Positions 27,210 to 37,239 of a DNA stretch of 49,012 nucleotides are shown here, one piece after another. Each line of letters begins with the position of its first letter. Position 1 is the first letter of the stretch. The DNA lies in NCBI RefSeq assembly GCF_007990935.1, contig NZ_BJXJ01000032.1, positions 1 to 49,012 on the forward strand, read 5' to 3'. Source of the stretch: Vibrio sagamiensis NBRC 104589 (GTDB taxonomy: Bacteria; Pseudomonadota; Gammaproteobacteria; Enterobacterales; Vibrionaceae). Below the pieces are notes generated by a model that ran no database searches, was not told where the DNA came from, and saw nothing but the letters and a program-made list of their open reading frames with translations. Made by a program: the position numbers and the translations under genes.

Positions 27210-27266
27210 ATGACGAAAAAAACCAAGATCAATGGCCAAATAAATCAATTTGGCCATTTGGATTAA
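27210..27266 (+). CDS. Possible 18-codon small ORF with a strong ribosome binding site
   Basis: ATG at 27210 follows AAGGAG with a 7-nt spacer, one of the best ribosome binding sites in the window, and opens an 18-residue frame MTKKTKINGQINQFGHLD ending in TAA. The second half overlaps the inverted repeat that may terminate trpS. A hairpin stem ends exactly at the Shine-Dalgarno. The peptide resembles nothing I know. It may be a leader or small protein, or a chance match; the site alone makes it worth listing. Confidence 0.3.
   Translation: MTKKTKINGQINQFGHLD
27216..27258 (-). terminator. Probable terminator of trpS
   Basis: AATGGCCAAA (27231-27240) and TTTGGCCATT (27249-27258) form a perfect 10-bp stem with an eight-base loop, 39 nt past the trpS stop. 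On the minus strand the T-run (seven Ts) starts about 9 nt after the stem, which is further than usual, so termination efficiency is uncertain. Confidence 0.55.
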
Positions 27267-27296
27267 TAACGATTATCGAAGTAAATCAGAGACGGC

Positions 27297-28334
27297 TTAT
27301 GGACGAGGTACAAACCCTACTGCTTGGTAAGCTTGCTTCAGGGTTTCTGCGGCACGCGCTGAGGCTTTCTCCGCTCCCTGCTTCATCACTTGGTCCATGT
27401 AGTGACGATCGGCACGGATCCGGCGATACTCCGCTTGGATAGGCTCTAACATCGCAACTAAGGCTTCACCAACATCCTTCTTGAATGGGCCATACATTTC
27501 AACGCCTTGATATTGCGCTTCAATCTCAGCAAAGCTCATACCTGTTGCAGCTGAATAAAGCCCCATAAGGTTAGAGATACCGGCTTTGTTCTCCCAATCG
27601 TGGGCGATACGTGGCGGTGTTTGTGTATCGGTTTGCGCTTTGTTGATCTTCTTAATGATCGATTTAGGCTCTTCCAGCAACGTAATGACATTTTTACGGT
27701 TATCATCAGACTTAGACATCTTTTTGGTTGCATCTTGAAGGCTCATTACACGCGCATTGACCGTTGGAATGTAAGGCTCTGGCACTTGAAAGATCGGTTT
27801 TTCTGGCGAATAGATATTGTTAAAACGATGAGCAATATCACGAGCGAGCTCTAGGTGTTGCTTTTGGTCGCTACCAACAGGCACCTGATGCGCGCCGTAA
27901 AGTAGGATATCTGCAGCCATCAGCACTGGGTAGTCAAACAAACCAACGTTCACATCACCAAACTGACTTGAGCTATCACTTGAGTAACGCGCTGACTTGT
28001 CTTTAAACTGGGTCATACGGCCCAGTTCACCCATTTGGGTATAGCAATTAAGAAGCCAACCAAGTTGAGCATGCTCTGGTACGTGCGACTGAACAAATAG
28101 CGTGCTCTTTTTAGGGTCAACACCAACTGCCAGACAAATTGCCAGTGCATCTAGCGTCGCTTCATGCAGTGCTTTAGGATCCTGACGGACCGTGATTGCA
28201 TGAAGGTCAACAACACAATATTGGCAATCATAATCGTCTTGCATCTGCTGCCATTGACGTAGAGCACCCAAGTAGTTACCGATACTTAGTTCACCTGAAG
28301 GTTGAACACCACTCAATACAATGGGTTTGCTCAT
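27297..28334 (-). CDS. trpS: Tryptophanyl-tRNA synthetase
   Basis: TrpRS charges tRNA-Trp; class I synthetase with a Rossmann catalytic domain. The 345-residue product shows the HIGH-equivalent SIGN (17-20, in [14 protein letters not shown]) and KMSKS about residues 202-206 (KKMSKSDDN), and the typical [20 protein letters not shown] substrate-binding segment. The ATG is 28332-28334. It follows gph by 116 nt, but a strong terminator lies in that gap only 37 nt before the trpS start, so expression may depend on readthrough or a promoter within or near the hairpin. Confidence 0.96.
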   Translation of the reverse strand: MSKPIVLSGVQPSGELSIGNYLGALRQWQQMQDDYDCQYCVVDLHAITVRQDPKALHEATLDALAICLAVGVDPKKSTLFVQSHVPEHAQLGWLLNCYTQMGELGRMTQFKDKSARYSSDSSSQFGDVNVGLFDYPVLMAADILLYGAHQVPVGSDQKQHLELARDIAHRFNNIYSPEKPIFQVPEPYIPTVNARVMSLQDATKKMSKSDDNRKNVITLLEEPKSIIKKINKAQTDTQTPPRIAHDWENKAGISNLMGLYSAATGMSFAEIEAQYQGVEMYGPFKKDVGEALVAMLEPIQAEYRRIRADRHYMDQVMKQGAEKASARAAETLKQAYQAVGFVPRP

Positions 28335-28371
28335 TAGAATGATTCCTTTGACTTCTTAATCTAATTAAATG

Positions 28372-28403
28372 AAAAAAACCGTGCAGTCTTAATTGCACGG
28401 TTT
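28372..28403 (-). terminator. Terminator or attenuator between gph and trpS
   Basis: AAACCGTGCA (28376-28385) and TGCACGGTTT (28394-28403) form a perfect 10-bp stem, followed by seven Ts on the minus strand. It looks like a full Rho-independent terminator after gph, yet trpS begins just 37 nt further on in the same direction. Confidence 0.85.
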
Positions 28404-28450
28404 AATCAGTGTACTCATTAACGAGTATTTTGGAAGCTCTTTTCTTATCG

Positions 28451-29137
28451 TTATGCTGAAACCGCTACGATATCCAGCAATTCTTTCAAGCTATCGGCAA
28501 CAAAATCCGGGTTCGATTGCGCAATTGGCTCACCATGGTTGTAGCCATAAGTTAAACCAAAGGAGAGACAACCTGCATTCTTAGCCGCCAAAATATCATT
28601 TTTTGAGTCGCCAACCATCAGCATCTCACTCGATTGAATATGATGTTTTTCCATCAACCAATTCAGGGCAACCGGGTTCGGCTTTTTCTCAGCAAAAGCA
28701 TCGCCACCCAAAACATCAACAAAATAACTCGCGATGCCATGTTGCTCTAGGATTTCAGGAACAAACTTGGATGGCTTATTTGTGACCAAGGCCATGATGA
28801 ATCCAGCTTGATGTAAACAGTTCAGAGTCTCTTTAACTGTCGGATAAAGGTGACTCAGCTTGTGGCCACTTTGCGCATAATAATCATCAAACAGAACGCG
28901 CGCTTTAGCACGTAACGTTTCAGAAAGTTCAGGATTAATCTGCAAACTTTGACTTAAAGCACGCCCGATCAAAATATCAGCACCATTGCCAACGTAATCA
29001 CGAACTTGAGGCTCAGACACACTTGGAAAGCCTAAATCTTGCATTGTTTGCTGCGCAGCAACCGCTAAATCAGGCACACTATCGAGTAACGTACCATCAA
29101 GGTCAAAGGCAATGAGTTTTATCGTATGTTGGGTCAT
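28451..29137 (-). CDS. gph: Phosphoglycolate phosphatase
   Basis: Gph removes phosphate from 2-phosphoglycolate, a by-product of DNA repair. The 228-residue HAD hydrolase has motif I DLDGTLLDS with the nucleophile Asp12 and acid Asp14, motif II VTNKP, the catalytic lysine region KKPNP and motif IV GDSKNDILAA. I chose ATG 29135-29137 (AGGGA upstream) over the longer frame by nine codons. In E. coli it belongs to the dam-rpe-gph-trpS run; here gph-trpS is kept, but rlmB lies upstream where rpe and dam would be expected. Confidence 0.94.
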   Translation of the reverse strand: MTQHTIKLIAFDLDGTLLDSVPDLAVAAQQTMQDLGFPSVSEPQVRDYVGNGADILIGRALSQSLQINPELSETLRAKARVLFDDYYAQSGHKLSHLYPTVKETLNCLHQAGFIMALVTNKPSKFVPEILEQHGIASYFVDVLGGDAFAEKKPNPVALNWLMEKHHIQSSEMLMVGDSKNDILAAKNAGCLSFGLTYGYNHGEPIAQSNPDFVADSLKELLDIVAVSA

Positions 29138-29190
29138 AATTTCCCTAGTTATTGCGTTACCCACGTTAGTGCAAACATTGGGTATAGAAA

Positions 29191-29219
29191 AAATAATAAA
29201 GGATGGTCAACCATCCTTT
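29191..29219 (-). terminator. Rho-independent terminator of rlmB
   Basis: AAAGGATGG (29198-29206) pairs with CCATCCTTT (29211-29219) around TCAA; the minus strand then runs through a T-rich tail. It ends the nsrR-rnr-rlmB unit and separates it from gph. Confidence 0.88.
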
Positions 29220-29281
29220 GTAATTAATACTGCGACTCAACTTTGTTGCGTTTAATGACAAAAATCGCTCGTAATGATGGT

Positions 29282-30025
29282 CTATTTTGCTGTCAAACGT
29301 TGACGAACAGCTTCGAACAAACAGATACCTGATGCCACCGAAACGTTTAAGCTTGATACGCTCCCTGCCATGGGTATCTTGATCAAGTCATCACACGTTT
29401 CTTTAGTAAGACGACGCATCCCATCTCCCTCAGCCCCCATGACAATAGCTAAAGGCCCTGTCAGTTTTGCCTGATAGATATCATGACTCGCTTCACCAGC
29501 CGTCCCAACAAACCAAATACCTTGCTCTTGCAACGTACGCATGGTCCGAGCCAAATTCGTCACTCGAACCAATGGCACAATCTCTGCCGCTCCACAAGCA
29601 ACCTTGCTGACAGTCGCATTCATAGGCGCAGAACGATCTTTGGGTACAATAATCGCAGCGACACCAGCCGCATCCGCATTTCTTAAACAAGCACCAAGAT
29701 TATGTGGGTCTGTTACACCATCTAAAATCAATAATAACGGCGATTCATGTTGCGCTAGAATTGCATCAATGTCGTTTTCGTTGAGCTGCTTAGCTGCTTT
29801 AACACGAGCGATAATACCCTGATGATTAGCACCATTCGCTTTGTCATCCAGTGTCTTACGTGACATCTGTTGAATTGAAACGCCACATACTTGGAGATCA
29901 TTTAAAATAGGCATCAAACGATCATCTTGACGACCTTTTAATACATATGCCTCAATAAAACGCTCGGGTTCGCGCTCTAATACCGCCTTCACTGCGTGAA
30001 TGCCGTAGATAAATTCGTTACTCAT
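29282..30025 (-). CDS. rlmB: 23S rRNA (guanosine-2'-O-)-methyltransferase RlmB
   Basis: RlmB methylates the ribose of G2251 in the 23S rRNA P-loop. The 247-residue SpoU-class (SPOUT, trefoil-knot) enzyme shows the N-terminal substrate-binding domain, motif 1 [18 protein letters not shown], motif 2 [12 protein letters not shown] and motif 3 [18 protein letters not shown] that together bind SAM. The ATG is 30023-30025. It follows rnr by 90 nt, the same nsrR-rnr-rlmB order as in E. coli. Confidence 0.96.
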   Translation of the reverse strand: MSNEFIYGIHAVKAVLEREPERFIEAYVLKGRQDDRLMPILNDLQVCGVSIQQMSRKTLDDKANGANHQGIIARVKAAKQLNENDIDAILAQHESPLLLILDGVTDPHNLGACLRNADAAGVAAIIVPKDRSAPMNATVSKVACGAAEIVPLVRVTNLARTMRTLQEQGIWFVGTAGEASHDIYQAKLTGPLAIVMGAEGDGMRRLTKETCDDLIKIPMAGSVSSLNVSVASGICLFEAVRQRLTAK

Positions 30026-30115
30026 TACTTAACCTGTTGTTCTGGTTATTTACTTGTGCCAACCCACCATAACACTCTAAACTCATCACACTCAAAAATC
30101 ACAGTGCACGTCTGC

Positions 30116-32623
30116 TCATTGAGCATCATTTTTGCTGCGCTTGGTTTTTTTTGGCTTACTGTGAGGCTTTTTCTTACGTGCTTTCGTGACCTTAGGTTTC
30201 TTGGCACCATCACCATGCTTGTTACTACTCTTTTGACTAGAGTGCATCTCGGAAGTCACTTCAGGACGCTTAGTTGGTTCTAGTATAGGAGGAGCACTTG
30301 GAGGCTTTCTCCCTTTATCAGTAGAGCGAGTCGCAGTACGCTTTTTCTCTTTCGCTTTGCGTTTTGCTTCCGCCACACGCTTCTTCGCTGTTTTACCAAC
30401 ACCACGTAGCTTACGGCTTGTTTCGATTAATTCAAAGTCAATTTGCTTATCATGTAAATTAACCGCCAGAACTTTCACTTTTACCGCATCGCCCAAACGA
30501 TAGATGTTACCGAAACTCTCTCCGATAAGCCTTTGACCAATTGGATCAAATTGATAGTAATCATTAGCTAAAGAAGAAATATGCACCAAGCCATCAATAT
30601 GAAGATCAGTTAAACGCACAAAGAAACCGAAACTGGTAACATTAGCAATCACCCCATCGAGCTCATCACCGACGTGATCTTGCATGTATTCACACTTCAA
30701 CCAATCCGCCACTTCACGAGTCGCATCATCAGCTCGACGCTCCGTCATAGAGCACTGCTCACCATAGAAATCCATGTCATCAAATGAATAATGGTAACCG
30801 CCTGTTGGTGTCCAGCGGTCTTGGTTGCGTCCTTGATCTTTAGCCACTAAGTATTTGATAGCACGATGCAATAGCAAATCAGGGTAACGACGAATAGGTG
30901 AAGTAAAGTGTGCATAGCGTTTTAAAGCTAAACCAAAGTGACCAACATTATCTGCATTGTAAACGGCTTGCTTCATCGAACGTAAAAGCATGGTTTGAAT
31001 CAGTTCTTTGTCTTGACGCTCTGCAATTTGTTTAACTAGATCAGCATAATCTGTAGGTGAAGGTTCTAAGCCACCTTTCAAATCAAGCCCGAGCTCACTA
31101 AGGAAATCTCGGAAGCCTTGCAGACGCAGCTCACCTGGGGATTCGTGAATGCGATACAATGAAGGCTCTTTGGCTTTTTCCACATAAGACGCTGACGCAA
31201 TATTGGCGAGAATCATACACTCTTCGATGATCTTATGCGCATCATTACGAATGACGGGCTCTATGCTTTCAATCTTACGATCAGCATTAAAGATGAACTT
31301 CGCCTCTACGGTTTCGAACTCAATCGCACCACGATTATCACGAGCTGTTTTCAGCACTTTATACATGCTATGCAGCTCTTCTAAATGTGGTACTAACGTA
31401 TGGTATCGCATACGTAACTCTTCATCGCCTTCAAGGATGGCACCGACTTTGCTGTAAGTTAAGCGAGCATGTGAGTTCATCACCGCTTCGTAGTGCTTAT
31501 ACCCCGATAGCTTACCAGTCTCAGAAATGGTCATTTCACACACCATACACAGGCGATCGACTTGTGGGTTTAGCGAACATAAACCATTCGATAGCACCTC
31601 TGGTAGCATAGGGACAACTTGTGATGGAAAGTATACCGAGTTACCACGATTAATGGCTTCTTTGTCTAATGCAGAATCCGGACGAACATAGTAACTGACA
31701 TCCGCAATCGCTACCCACAAACGCCAACCACCACTCTTTTTCTTCTCACAGTAAACGGCATCATCAAAGTCACGCGCATCTTCACCGTCGATGGTCACCA
31801 GCGGCAGCTCACGTAGATCTACGCGGCCAACTTTCGCTTCTTCTGGTACTTCTTCACCCAAGTTTTCTATCTGCTTGTCAACCGCCTCTGGCCAATCATG
31901 AGGAATTTGGTGGGTACGAATAGCAATTTGCGTTTCCATGCCTGGCGCCATATTTTCGCCAAGAACTTCAACAACCTTCCCCATCATACCTCGTGAGCGA
32001 GAGCCACGATCGGTAATTTCAATTACCACAACGTTGCCCATACGAGCACCTGCTTTATGCTCATTGGGAATCAAAATATCTTGGCTGATACGTGAGTCAT
32101 CTGCGACCACATAGGAGTAACCATACTCAAGAAAAAAGCGACCAACAATGTGGTTTTGACGCTCTTCTAGGACTCGTATTAAGCGGCCTTCACGACGTCC
32201 GCGCTTGCTGTTCTCGGTTGGCTGAACCAAAACATAATCACCATGGATAATGTGCTTCATTTGGTGATGAGGTAAGACAATATCATTATCCTTGCCGACA
32301 CTGCCTTCTGGACGAACCCAACCATGACCATCTTTATGGCCGATGACATAACCTTTCACCATTTCAAGCTTTTCTGGTAATGCGTAACATTGTCGGCGGG
32401 TAAATACCAACTGGCCATCACGTTCCATTGCTCGTAATCGACGGCGTAAACCTTCGTAATGTTCTTCACCCTCCAGCTTTAGTGCTTCAAATAGATCATT
32501 ACGATTCATTGGTACACCCACTTGAGTTAGAAACTCAGTAATGAACTCACGACTGGGGATCGGGTTTTCGTAATTTTTGGATTCACGATCGGCAAAAGGA
32601 TCGTTTGGCATATTGTCTGACAT
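30116..32623 (-). CDS. rnr: Ribonuclease R
   Basis: RNase R is a processive 3'-5' exoribonuclease that can degrade structured RNA; it acts in rRNA and tmRNA-linked quality control and in cold or stationary phase. The 835-residue protein has an N-terminal winged helix, cold-shock domains, the RNB catalytic domain with the metal-binding aspartates in [14 protein letters not shown], an S1 domain ([18 protein letters not shown]), and a long Lys/Arg-rich tail of about 90 residues. I chose ATG 32621-32623, since AGG lies 7 nt upstream; a GTG two codons earlier opens the frame but is badly placed. It lies 118 nt after nsrR and is likely cotranscribed. Confidence 0.96.
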   Translation of the reverse strand: MSDNMPNDPFADRESKNYENPIPSREFITEFLTQVGVPMNRNDLFEALKLEGEEHYEGLRRRLRAMERDGQLVFTRRQCYALPEKLEMVKGYVIGHKDGHGWVRPEGSVGKDNDIVLPHHQMKHIIHGDYVLVQPTENSKRGRREGRLIRVLEERQNHIVGRFFLEYGYSYVVADDSRISQDILIPNEHKAGARMGNVVVIEITDRGSRSRGMMGKVVEVLGENMAPGMETQIAIRTHQIPHDWPEAVDKQIENLGEEVPEEAKVGRVDLRELPLVTIDGEDARDFDDAVYCEKKKSGGWRLWVAIADVSYYVRPDSALDKEAINRGNSVYFPSQVVPMLPEVLSNGLCSLNPQVDRLCMVCEMTISETGKLSGYKHYEAVMNSHARLTYSKVGAILEGDEELRMRYHTLVPHLEELHSMYKVLKTARDNRGAIEFETVEAKFIFNADRKIESIEPVIRNDAHKIIEECMILANIASASYVEKAKEPSLYRIHESPGELRLQGFRDFLSELGLDLKGGLEPSPTDYADLVKQIAERQDKELIQTMLLRSMKQAVYNADNVGHFGLALKRYAHFTSPIRRYPDLLLHRAIKYLVAKDQGRNQDRWTPTGGYHYSFDDMDFYGEQCSMTERRADDATREVADWLKCEYMQDHVGDELDGVIANVTSFGFFVRLTDLHIDGLVHISSLANDYYQFDPIGQRLIGESFGNIYRLGDAVKVKVLAVNLHDKQIDFELIETSRKLRGVGKTAKKRVAEAKRKAKEKKRTATRSTDKGRKPPSAPPILEPTKRPEVTSEMHSSQKSSNKHGDGAKKPKVTKARKKKPHSKPKKTKRSKNDAQ

Positions 32624-32741
32624 AGGCACGCCTATTTAGCAAGGAAGGTATAGAGCTAGTATATCTGACTCTCTTGATAACCTACAGAATTGCTTTAAAA
32701 AAAGAGAGCTGTGAAAATCAGGCTACAAGTATGAATATTAT

Positions 32742-33167
32742 TTATGGGCGAGCCAAAAGGAGGAGAAGCTCTGAGTTATCATTGAGCAAATCGGCAACAG
32801 TACAATTATCTAACTCGGATAAAAATGCCATTTTTGCCTGTTCCAATTTACTTTTTAAACGACAAGCGGGGGTGATATGGCACACTTCAATAGAACAATT
32901 AAGCAATTCTAATGGCTCAAGATCTCGCACAACTCGCCCGATGACAATAGCATTGGCAGGCTTCATAATTCGAATACCACCATTCTTACCACGTACTGTT
33001 TGGATATAACCAAGGTGGCCAAGACGGTTAATCACTTTAACCATGTGATTACGAGAAACCCCAAACAAGTTAGTGACTTCTGTAATATTAGTTAACTCAT
33101 TTTTTGGTAATGAAGCCAAAAAAAGTAAGGTTCTGATTGCATAATCAGTAAAACTCGTTAATTGCAT
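32742..33167 (-). CDS. nsrR: Nitric oxide-sensing repressor NsrR (Rrf2 family)
   Basis: NsrR is an iron-sulfur repressor that loses DNA binding when nitric oxide attacks its cluster. The 141-residue product has the Rrf2 winged helix in its first 80 residues and the three cluster cysteines at 91, 96 and 102 ([13 protein letters not shown]), the same numbers as in E. coli, plus Asp8 (SFTDYAIR), a proposed fourth ligand. GAGGAG precedes the ATG. It is divergent from hmp, its classic target, and an operator-like sequence lies between them. It heads nsrR-rnr-rlmB. Confidence 0.95.
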   Translation of the reverse strand: MQLTSFTDYAIRTLLFLASLPKNELTNITEVTNLFGVSRNHMVKVINRLGHLGYIQTVRGKNGGIRIMKPANAIVIGRVVRDLEPLELLNCSIEVCHITPACRLKSKLEQAKMAFLSELDNCTVADLLNDNSELLLLLARP

Positions 33168-33204
33168 TTTTTACTCCTCTATAAGCAATATAGTAAATCT
33201 TTCC

Positions 33205-33233
33205 TTGAAAAAAAGACACATTTAAGATACAAA
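33205..33233 (+). promoter_or_regulatory. Sigma-70 promoter of hmp
   Basis: TTGAAA (33205-33210), 17 nt, then TACAAA (33228-33233), with a probable start near 33240. This places the NsrR-like operator over the transcription start, a good position for repression. Confidence 0.65.
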
Positions 33234-33236
33234 TTA

Positions 33237-33259
33237 AACATACATTAAAAATGCAACTT
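33237..33259 (+). promoter_or_regulatory. NsrR operator in the nsrR-hmp region
   Basis: The 23 nt from AACATACATT to ATGCAACTT match the published NsrR palindrome (AAGATGCATTT and its complement) at 19 of 23 positions, by my count against the remembered consensus. A weaker, overlapping partial match (AAGATACA...) starts at 33225. Its place just after the -10 of hmp, beside the nsrR gene, supports the call. Confidence 0.75.
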
Positions 33260-33274
33260 AAATAGGACACCATT

Positions 33275-34459
33275 ATGCTCAGTCAAAAAACTATTGATAT
33301 TGTGAAAGCCACTGCGCCACTTTTGGCAGAAACTGGTCCAAAACTAACCGCACATTTTTACGATCGTCTATTTACTCATAACCCTGAGTTAAAAGATATT
33401 TTCAACATGAGCAACCAGCGAAATGGTGATCAACGTGAAGCACTGTTTAACGCAATTTGTGCATACGCAACCAATATCGACAACCTACCAGCGCTGCTGG
33501 GTGCTGTAGAAAAAATCGCTCATAAACATACCAGTTTTCTCATCACTGAAGCTCAATACCAAGTAGTCGGTACTCACCTTCTCGCAACCATTGACGAACT
33601 TTTTTCCCCAGGCCAAGAAGTGCTGGATGCATGGGCAGAAGCTTATGGTGTGCTGGCGAACGTTTTCATTCAACGTGAAGAGCAAATTTACCAAGAAAAA
33701 GAAACTCAAACTGGTGGATGGCGTGGGCTACGTGAGTTTGAATTGATTGCTAAACAACCAGAAAGTGAAAATATTTGTAGCTTTATCTTCAAACCAACTG
33801 ATGGCAAGGCAGTATCAGCTTACAAACCTGGTCAATATCTAGGTATTTACATCAACAGTGATAAGTTTGAAAATCAAGAAATTCGTCAATACAGTCTCTC
33901 TTCTGCAGTTCAAGAAGATACTTACCGTATCTCTGTAAAACGTGAAGGGCAAGGTAAAGTATCAAACTACTTACATGATGATCTTAATATCGGTGACACA
34001 GTGAAATTAGCTGCACCAGCAGGTGATTTCTTTATGGATGTCGCTAAGGATACACCCGTCGTACTTATTTCTGCTGGTGTCGGCTTGACACCTACTCTGT
34101 CGATGCTAGAAAGTCTAACTGATCACCAAGCATCAGTTACTTGGGTACATGCTGCTGAAAATAGTCAACAGCATGCTTTCAAACAACATGTAAACCAATT
34201 AATCAGCACAAGAGATAATACCAGTTCTCAAGTTTGGTACAGCCAACCAGCGGCACAAGATCAACTTGGGACAGATTTTGACTTCACCGGTTTTGTCGAC
34301 TTAAAACAAATTGAAGCAACACTTAAGCAAGACAATGTCCAAGTTTTCTTCTGTGGTCCTGTTGGGTTTATGCAGTACATTGCAAAACAGTTACTTGAAA
34401 TAGGTGTACCACAAACTCAGTTCCACTACGAATGTTTTGGTCCACACAAAGTGGTATAA
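33275..34459 (+). CDS. hmp: Flavohemoglobin, nitric oxide dioxygenase
   Basis: Hmp oxidises nitric oxide to nitrate with O2 and NAD(P)H. The 394-residue protein has an N-terminal globin domain with Tyr29 (B10), Gln53 (E7) and proximal His85, an FAD-binding domain with RQYSLSS at about 204-211, and an NAD(P)-binding domain with [14 protein letters not shown] and the terminal [13 protein letters not shown] precedes the ATG. It is monocistronic with a clear terminator and probably repressed by the adjacent NsrR. Confidence 0.97.
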   Translation: MLSQKTIDIVKATAPLLAETGPKLTAHFYDRLFTHNPELKDIFNMSNQRNGDQREALFNAICAYATNIDNLPALLGAVEKIAHKHTSFLITEAQYQVVGTHLLATIDELFSPGQEVLDAWAEAYGVLANVFIQREEQIYQEKETQTGGWRGLREFELIAKQPESENICSFIFKPTDGKAVSAYKPGQYLGIYINSDKFENQEIRQYSLSSAVQEDTYRISVKREGQGKVSNYLHDDLNIGDTVKLAAPAGDFFMDVAKDTPVVLISAGVGLTPTLSMLESLTDHQASVTWVHAAENSQQHAFKQHVNQLISTRDNTSSQVWYSQPAAQDQLGTDFDFTGFVDLKQIEATLKQDNVQVFFCGPVGFMQYIAKQLLEIGVPQTQFHYECFGPHKVV

Positions 34460-34522
34460 CGATTACGTTAATCTAAAAACAATAGCGTTAACTTAAAAAC
34501 GATTTAGAGTTAATTTAATAAT

Positions 34523-34553
34523 CAAGCCCACATTTGTGGGCTTGGTTATTTTT
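34523..34553 (+). terminator. Rho-independent terminator of hmp
   Basis: CAAGCCCACA (34523-34532) and TGTGGGCTTG (34535-34544) form a 10-bp stem, followed by a T-rich tail with five consecutive Ts. It lies about 63 nt past the hmp stop and faces the convergent motX gene. Confidence 0.88.
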
Positions 34554-34572
34554 GTCATTAAGTAATCAATAC

Positions 34573-35208
34573 TTACCAAAAACTATCTCGACGCTTTGCT
34601 CGAGCAATAATATTTTGTGGCATGCGTTGCTCTAAACCATTTCTTAAAACGGAAATACGTTTATGCTTTCTTTTATCTGCCGTCACCGAATTATAGAGCC
34701 AACGATAAGCATCTTCATAATCTAGTGGGCTACCGTAATCTCGTAATAACAATTCCGCAAGGTGAATACGCGCATTCAAATTGCCCATTGCTGCAGCTTC
34801 ACGAAGATAAGGTATCGCACGTTCTTTGTCTTGCTGAACCAACGTGCCACGAGAATAATAACGACCTAACTGCTCTAAGGCTACGGGTAAGCCTTGCTGC
34901 GCTGCGTTTTCCATGTAGTACAAACCTAAAGCCACATCTTTTTCTACACAGACTCCCCATGCCAACATATCCCCATAGAGAAATTCGTACGAAGGCAAAC
35001 TAATACGTGTTGCGCGTGCGACAATATCTTCTACCAACTGGCAGTTATCAGCACGTACGCGTGCCAGATGCTTATTTTGCTCTATTAGCTTAATAAGCTC
35101 AGCTTCGCTGTATATAGGCACAGGTGCACCTACATCAGCAAGACTTGCTTGCACCGATGTCGCACTCAGCATCAATAACAGTGAAGCTGCCACTGTCTTT
35201 AACTTCAT
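34573..35208 (-). CDS. motX: Sodium-driven polar flagellar motor protein MotX
   Basis: MotX is a periplasmic protein of the T ring that anchors the PomA/PomB stator in the Na+-driven polar flagellum of vibrios. The 211-residue product has a signal peptide (1-21, ending VQA), then a domain with Sel1-like repeats such as ALGLYYMENAAQQGLPVALEQLG and AIPYLREAAAMGNLNARIHLA, given here in parts. I chose ATG 35206-35208, which gives the standard MotX length; the longer frame upstream is spurious and contains the promoter. A sigma-28 promoter lies about 66-92 nt upstream. It is convergent with hmp and downstream of purA. Confidence 0.96.
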   Translation of the reverse strand: MKLKTVAASLLLMLSATSVQASLADVGAPVPIYSEAELIKLIEQNKHLARVRADNCQLVEDIVARATRISLPSYEFLYGDMLAWGVCVEKDVALGLYYMENAAQQGLPVALEQLGRYYSRGTLVQQDKERAIPYLREAAAMGNLNARIHLAELLLRDYGSPLDYEDAYRWLYNSVTADKRKHKRISVLRNGLEQRMPQNIIARAKRRDSFW

Positions 35209-35273
35209 AATAGCGCTCTGTAAGGTCTCTAATAAGTCAAAGATCACGATAGGATCTCCGACGCTTGATAACC

Positions 35274-35300
35274 TTATCGGCAAAAAGCCGTTAAGCTTTA
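35274..35300 (-). promoter_or_regulatory. FliA (sigma-28) promoter of motX
   Basis: On the minus strand TAAA (35297-35300), exactly 15 nt, then GCCGATAA (35274-35281). This is a perfect copy of the enterobacterial sigma-28 consensus. It predicts that motX is a late (class IV) flagellar gene, as reported for other vibrios. Confidence 0.92.
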
Positions 35301-35391
35301 GACAATTTTTACCTGTGTGATGATGATTTAGCGGCAAAAGTTTGCCTCCACCGCAGCAGTTTTAATAAAGCAAACTGACAACTTCAGATAC

Positions 35392-35418
35392 AAAAAAACC
35401 GGCTTATTCGCCGGTTTT
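35392..35418 (-). terminator. Rho-independent terminator of purA
   Basis: AAAACCGGC (35395-35403) pairs with GCCGGTTTT (35410-35418) around a six-base loop; the minus strand carries seven Ts in total. It lies 17 nt after the purA stop and precedes the motX promoter. Confidence 0.92.
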
Positions 35419-35434
35419 TATGATTCAAGGTTGC

Positions 35435-36772
<1,338 letters not shown>

Positions 36773-36925
36773 TTAAAAATGGATTCTAGCACCGAATCGT
36801 CTTCCTTGCAGTCATTTTTTGTTCACTGTATTAATACTTCGGTAATGAATTAAACAACATTGTAGATTTCTAAATCAATACATCGCTGATAATATTTACT
36901 TTTCTTTAATAAACTGGAATACACA

Positions 36926-37111
36926 ATGACAAGTTCTATTTGGTTAGCAATTGGGACAGTCTTAATTTTAGAAGGACTAGGACCTTTAATAGCGCCTAGT
37001 GGCTGGCGTAAAATGATCGCACACTTAAGTTCACAACCTGATAATCAGCTGCGCCGAGTTGGAGGATGTTTAGTCGTTGCTGGCAGTATAATTGCCATAA
37101 TGATGGTCTAA
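36926..37111 (+). CDS. DUF2065 (YjeT) small membrane protein
   Basis: A 61-residue protein with two hydrophobic segments (about 4-23 and 45-61) around a short basic loop with GWRKMIAHLSSQPDNQLRR; it fits the DUF2065/YjeT family. Function unknown; the family's habitual place near hflC and purA suggests a link with HflKC or cell envelope, unproven. In E. coli yjeT is on the same strand as hflC and purA; here it is on the opposite strand, convergent with hflC and divergent from purA. Confidence 0.88.
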   Translation: MTSSIWLAIGTVLILEGLGPLIAPSGWRKMIAHLSSQPDNQLRRVGGCLVVAGSIIAIMMV

Positions 37112-37171
37112 CTCGTTACTTTTAACTTGTATTAGCACTCTATAACTAAGCATTATTCAGTGATTTAGGTA

Positions 37172-37204
37172 TAAAAAAAGCTCCAATCTCTGGAGCCTTT
37201 TTAT
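37172..37204. terminator. Bidirectional terminator between the DUF2065 gene and hflC
   Basis: GCTCCA (37180-37185) pairs with TGGAGC (37191-37196) around ATCTC, with A-run and T-run flanks giving T-rich tails on both strands (seven Ts on the minus strand, five on the plus). Confidence 0.85.
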
Positions 37205-37239
37205 CATTGATGATTTGATGTAAATCTATTATTAAGGCT

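Noticed and set aside
34617..35003. 128-codon plus-strand open frame
   Set aside because: Antisense to motX, with no plausible start context or homology.
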